Assembly (NCBI RefSeq): GCF_027887165.1
Contig: NC_077231.1
Coordinates: 125,498,487-125,562,486 of the forward strand
Length of the DNA stretch: 64,000 nucleotides
From: Monodelphis domestica
Taxonomy: Eukaryota > Chordata > Mammalia > Didelphimorphia > Didelphidae
Reading direction: 5' to 3'
Numbering within the stretch: the stretch's first letter is position 1; the number at the start of each line of letters is the position of its first letter. The position numbers were made by a program, and so were the translations under genes. Positions 60,207 to 64,000 of this stretch are shown piece after piece. Under the pieces are notes generated by a model. It was given only the letters and a program-made list of their open reading frames with translations. It was not told the DNA's origin and searched no databases.

Positions 60207-60760
60207 CTTTCCCCTTTCTAATCCATCTTATAGACTCAAATGACACTCCTGAGGCATAGTTTGGACCATGCCATTCATGGTAGGTGGTTCAGTAAACTTT
60301 CTATTACCTATAGGATCAAATATAAAACTCTCCATCATTTAAAGCTCTTTTCAGCCTTTGATTATATTACTCCTCTCTGTACACTATCCTGTCTAGACAA
60401 ATTTGCCTTCTTGCTGTTTCTTATTGGTGACATTCTCAGTATCCTGTTACTATGCTGTTAAACTGTCTCTTTTACATGCGAAATATACTCCCTCCTCACC
60501 TCTGCCTCTAAGAATTTCTAGTATTTTCAAAAGCTCAGCTCAAGCACTACCTCATATCTGTGGATTTCCAATCCCCCCAAATCTCAGTTGCTATTGATCC
60601 TGACATTTCCTTATATTTATTTTGCAAGTACTTTTTGGGGATATTTTTCCTCCTCAGAAAATATAAGCTCTCTGAAGGCATAGATCATTTCATTTTTGTC
60701 TTTGAATACTGAGTGCCTCATATAAAGAGGCTACTTAAGAAATACTTGTTGACTGATTCC

Positions 60761-61088
60761 CTGGAATCTATAGGAAGCAGACTATTTTATTGACCACCCA
60801 TTGTGCTCATTAATTGTATCTTAAAGTAATGAGTCTCTCTTTGAGCTTAAAGTATAATGAGAGAGATAAAGGAAACACACTAAAAACAGATCTGATACAA
60901 TGAAAAGAATTAGAGAAGTATAAATACAGTAGTGCAGGATTCCTTATATAAATATAGGGGTGGTGGGAAGCACAGTGTGGTGGAATGTGAGCAGATTTCT
61001 ATAGGGAATGCTCAATAGAGTAAATAGGTTTTGGACAGGGTTGGCAAAGAGGTTCAAATACAAGAGTGACATGGAATAAGGTAGCATC
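60761..61088. repeat. Weak ancient-repeat similarity
   Basis: 'gagagataaaggaaacacac', 'ggaatgtgagcagatttc' recall old MIR/L2-age repeats but nothing is decisive. Confidence 0.25.
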
Positions 61089-61100
61089 ATATTGTTTAAA

Positions 61101-61326
61101 GGAGGCAGCTAGGTGACTCAATGGACAGAGAGTTGGAATTTGAGTCAGGAAGACTGGAGTTCAAATCTCACCTCGGACACTCACTAGTTGTGTAATTGCG
61201 GGCAAGTCACTTAACCTCTGTTTGTGTTAATCCACTGAAAAAGGAAATGGCAAACCACTCCAATATCTTTGCCAAGAAAACCTCATATGGGGCCATAAAG
61301 AGTTGGACTTAACTGAATAACAACAA
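61101..61326 (+). mobile_element. MAR1-like SINE with 12-bp TSD
   Basis: It runs from 'ggaggcagctaggtgactcaatggacagag' to 'ccataaagagttggacttaactgaataacaac'. The 12-bp repeat atattgtttaaa lies at 61089-61100 and 61327-61338. Confidence 0.92.
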
Positions 61327-61369
61327 ATATTGTTTAAAAAGCAAAAGGAAAGAAACCTTGAAGAGGACT

Positions 61370-61545
61370 AAGAGTCAAGAGACCTGGCTTCTATTGCATA
61401 TAAGATAAACCAACTCACTGGGTGATGCTGGGTAACTAAAATACTTAATCAGTCTTAGTCTCAGTTTCTTCATCTGTAAATTAAAGGGACTGGGCTAGAT
61501 GACTGCAATAGTCCATTCAAGCTCTACAAACCATGGGGTTGTATA
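61370..61545 (+). repeat. MIR-like SINE
   Basis: 'agagtcaagagacctggcttctattgc', 'tctcagtttcttcatctgtaaattaaagggactgggctagatgactgc': the MIR order is clear. Confidence 0.65.
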
Positions 61546-62077
61546 AATCACTTATGACTTAGCTGAAGATCCAAGCTAGGTAATAAGAATACTAGACTAA
61601 CATTAATTTTGATGTAAACAAGAGAGGCATTTATAAGCCACTGAAAGGTTTTGAGCTAGAAACGACACAACGAATCATTCATGACATTTAAAAAAATTCT
61701 TAAATGTTTTATTGATGTTTTGGTCTTCTTTTACATCATTGTCACTTCCCAATGACATCCCCCATATAAAATACATTAATGACATCTAAAAGTAGAATAA
61801 GCAAAACACTCAGTAATATATTAGCCAAAATAATGAAGCACCAATCCTTGATAGAATGGGATGACAGAGTATCGTGAACACCTAAATGATATATTAGACT
61901 TTTTTTCTCACCTCCCTCCCTACACCCTGTTCATAGAAAGGATTCTATTACTAACAGAATTTAAGAAATTCACTCTCTATTTAATGCTATATATGTTGAA
62001 TGTTCACTCTGACAGATCCTTCAGTGAGTTAAGTGTGCAACTAAACAGTTTCTATAAAAATTAAACTCATAAAATAA
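61546..62077. other. Intergenic DNA just downstream of MGP
   Basis: No further gene or repeat recognised. Confidence 0.45.
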
Positions 62078-62321
62078 AGGTATCAAATCAGGAGTTTATT
62101 GTGCAATAAGCATAAATCCCAGTTCCCCTCTGACCTCCATTACACTGTTATTGAAAGATGTAATAGAGAATCTAATAATCTTTTGATAAGGAAGAAGACA
62201 AAAAATAAGAGATAAAAGAACATGCAGTTAACAAGTGATCCATATCTTTCCATGACATTACTGTATTTGTACATAAATCCAAGCTCCAGGCTCAGGAAAG
62301 GGAGACTCCAAAATTCTAGAT
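62078..62321 (-). other. MGP: MGP 3' UTR with poly(A) signal
   Basis: On the minus strand about 240 bases follow the MGP stop. AATAAA (plus-strand tttatt at 62095-62100) would direct cleavage some 10-25 bases further, near 62075-62085, followed by a T-rich stretch (cctttatttt). The length fits the short 3' UTR expected for MGP. The exact end is inferred. Confidence 0.75.
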
Positions 62322-62460
62322 TCAAATATTTCTTTGTTGCCTGAAATAACGATTATAGGCAGCACTATATCCATGAATGAAGGCATAGCGTGAACAGAGT
62401 GTGTAATCATCACATGCTTCCCGATGGATTTCATGGGTTGGCTTGGTGCGTTCTCTGACC
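62322..62460 (-). CDS. MGP: Matrix Gla protein, exon 4 (C-terminal half of the Gla region)
   Basis: MGP is a small secreted, vitamin K-dependent extracellular matrix protein that inhibits calcification of vessels and cartilage. This last coding exon (139 nt with stop) encodes the C-terminal 46 residues: ...[37 protein letters not shown], then FRQQRNI. Glutamates that are carboxylated in human MGP (41, 48, 52 of the mature protein) are kept, as are both cysteines of the disulfide loop. The acceptor AG (62461-62462, plus strand ct) is preceded by a long pyrimidine tract. Joined to exon 3 the frame is continuous. The C-terminus differs from the human RKRRGTK. No stop or shift, so the gene looks functional. 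Confidence 0.95.
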
Positions 62461-63461
62461 CTATAAAATCGAGGAAGGAGAAAGAAAAGAGTGAACCATT
62501 GGGATTCATGAATTGATCATGGTGATATAAGAAAAAGAGGGGGGGAGGAGATGACATTTTTGGAAAGAGAAAAAAGTAACAAAGTGATTGAGAGAAAAAT
62601 GAAAGAAGAAAAAGAGAAAGGGAAGGGGAAGGATAATTATCATTTAGTTTTTCTTCCCTCTTCCTTAAGTCCTTCCACAAACTCAATATTCTTCACCATT
62701 CTGTCTTGTTCCCTTTGTACTCAGATTTAGTTCTAAGTTGCTCCCTAAGGACTTGGTTAGAGTTAAGAGTTCTTACTTTTTACTGAAGATCCCCTCCCCA
62801 AAGTTGAGTTCTTCAAAAATTAATAAAAATTAAAAATAATAATAAATGATAGTTTAAGAATAATAATAGTTTAAACTTTAAAAGTTTAAAGCTGTACCAA
62901 GACTTTTGGGATGTCCTGCTTTAATTTTTGCAAAGCGCTTTACATGTGTTATCTCTTTTGATACTTATAACAATCCTGCAGAGTAAGTCCTATTATTACC
63001 CCCATTTTACAGATGGGGAAACTGAGGCTGAAAGAGATTATTTATCTTTCCCAGAGTCACACAGCTAGTCAATGTCTGAGACCAGATTTGAATTCAAATC
63101 TCCTTCAAGTTGTCTAAATGTTTTTTTCTAAGGTCTCACCTTGAACTGTGATAGGATATAGACTAAATTTTTACTCACTGAAGAAAGATAAAACTTATAA
63201 TTTATCCACAGATTTGACCATATAGTTTCATTAGAGAGCACCACTTCTAAGTTCTAGGAAATTTTTTGACCTCATGATGCCAGAACATTTTTGCAATAAT
63301 AGTTTTCTGATTGGATAGTATTAAAATGCGCTGATTCCTTCTTTATGTCTAAACCATGTATTTCAAATGTTTCTACTTTTGGAAATTTCATTTCTAGTTC
63401 AGTGCAGAGTTTTATCATCAGAGTGAACATTTTAACTGAGACTTTTAGTTTTCATACTTAC
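62461..63461 (-). other. MGP: MGP intron 3
   Basis: 1001-bp intron, GTAAGT donor (63456-63461) and AG acceptor. It contains a MIR at about 62935-63110 on the plus-strand reading. Confidence 0.9.
62935..63110 (-). repeat. MIR SINE in MGP intron 3
   Basis: 'tttacatgtgttatctcttttgatacttataacaatcctgc', 'cccccattttacagatggggaaactgaggc' and 'cagagtcacacagctag' form a well-preserved reversed MIR core. Confidence 0.85.
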
Positions 63462-63537
63462 CTCTCTTGGTGTTTAGCCCTCCATCTCTGTTGAGGTGAC
63501 ATAAAGTTATTGGCCTTTCTCCTGTTAATGAAGGGAG
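63462..63537 (-). CDS. MGP: Matrix Gla protein, exon 3
   Basis: This 76-nt exon, the same length as human MGP exon 3 as I recall it, encodes [18 protein letters not shown] and RAKHQE, with split codons at both ends. In the human protein the matching part is the internal gamma-carboxylase recognition region, which precedes the Gla residues. Acceptor: AG at 63538-63539 after 'ttcatttcctt'; donor: GTAAGT. The split codon AG|G gives Arg at the exon 3/4 junction. The Glu at the exon's end corresponds to human Gla 37. Exons 1 and 2 (signal peptide, N-terminal phosphoserine region) were not found before 64000 and should lie further right. Confidence 0.95.
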
Positions 63538-64000
63538 CTAAGGAAATGAAAATCAAGAGGCATGATTTGAGAAATAGTTCAAGAATATAATTCAACAAAC
63601 CCTAGCACCAACTAACTCTTAGTCACTATCCTAGGAGAATTATTTTTTCCTTTTTTTTCTGGTGTGGATTCACTGGTGAGGAAATCTCATATGTCAATAT
63701 AGAGCACCAACTATTCGATAATTTACAGTCGGAGAGCTTCCTGGAAACTGAGAAGTAAATGACTTGCCCAAAGTCACACAGCCAGTATGTGTCAGAGGGA
63801 AGACTTGATCCCAGGTCTTGCTGATTCCAAGACTTCCTATCTTCTATTTTACAGTGTTTCTTAGATTTACACAACCTCCAAAAATTAGGAAAAAAAGACT
63901 CAGTAGTGATGATTATAGCATTCCAAAAGCTGGTCTCCCACTTAATATATAGTCATTTTCTACCATTCTATCAAATTTTCCATCTCTGTGGTAGAGTGCA
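63538..64000 (-). other. MGP: MGP intron 2 (partial)
   Basis: It runs off the window edge. It contains a MIR-like minus-strand stretch at about 63745-63845 ('atgacttgcccaaagtcacacagcc', 'gaagacttgatcccaggtc'). No exon 2 candidate seen. Confidence 0.75.

Larger units (their letters stand above)
56300..60760 (+). mobile_element. L2/CR1-lineage LINE 3' part, split by a provirus
   Basis: 56300-56633 and 60207-60760 join into one old LINE tail: '...gatttctctgcctcaggtctttcccctttctaatccatc...', '...ggaccatgcc...', 'ctattacctataggatcaaatataaaactc', 'tataagctctctgaaggcatagatc'. This is the typical order of a mammalian L2/L3-type LINE. The interruption is exactly the provirus plus one 4-bp duplication. 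Confidence 0.65.

Noticed and set aside
62258-62686. 142-codon minus-strand open frame across MGP exon 4
   Set aside because: It is in a different frame from the MGP coding exon and runs through the splice acceptor; a chance frame.

Overview
This is mammalian, almost certainly marsupial, nuclear DNA. The tRNA-derived SINEs are of the marsupial type, with a 'ggcagctaggtggctcagtgg' style head and an 'aaccaatacacagtattga' style tail. A second SINE type ends in 'gaagagtcggacacgactgaa' like sequence. Several L1 copies share one non-placental-looking 3' UTR, and there is an RTE-type LINE. The species cannot be fixed from sequence alone. There are no bacterial-style genes; almost every open reading frame longer than 60 codons lies in a transposon or is chance.

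One host gene is recognisable: MGP (matrix Gla protein), on the minus strand at the right edge. Exon 3 (63462-63537, 76 bp) and the coding part of exon 4 (62322-62460) are intact, have good splice sites and are joined in frame. A 3' UTR with a poly(A) signal follows at about 62078-62321. Exons 1 and 2 should lie beyond position 64000. The remaining 62 kb downstream of MGP is gene-poor and filled with repeats.

Layout, left to right. 1-5.6 kb: 5'-truncated L1, MIR, an LTR-like stretch, a SINE and an old L1. 5.6-14.2 kb: a solo LTR, L1 plus SINE plus (GA)n, an 80-bp tandem duplication, a SINE with a 20-bp target duplication, a SINE split by a 694-bp solo LTR, and a hAT-type element. 14.25-18.13 kb: an L1 (minus) with complete 5' end, ORF1 and endonuclease domain but no 3' end, still flanked by a 15-bp target duplication. 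18.3-24.4 kb: LTRs nested in LTRs and a complete two-LTR provirus without gag/pol/env. 25.8-29.6 kb: an LTR split first by an L1 and then by a 2.6-kb RTE LINE, followed by another solo LTR. 30-38.9 kb: old repeats, microsatellites and a decayed LINE that looks like the Dong/R4 clade. 39-46.3 kb: a 5.6-kb L1 (minus) facing older L1 pieces (plus). 46.5-54.3 kb: SINEs, ancient repeats and two ERV 3' ends. 56.6-60.2 kb: a second, younger copy of the same coding-poor provirus, inserted in an L2-like LINE. 61-64 kb: SINEs, MIRs and MGP.

The strongest novel candidate is the provirus family at 20721-24398 and 56638-60206. The two copies are co-linear, with LTRs of about 330 bp, 4-bp target duplications, a primer-binding-site-like sequence and an internal region of about 2.9 kb with no retroviral enzymes. 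A short signal-peptide-like reading frame is shared by both. Seven LTR insertions in the window carry clean 4-bp target duplications.
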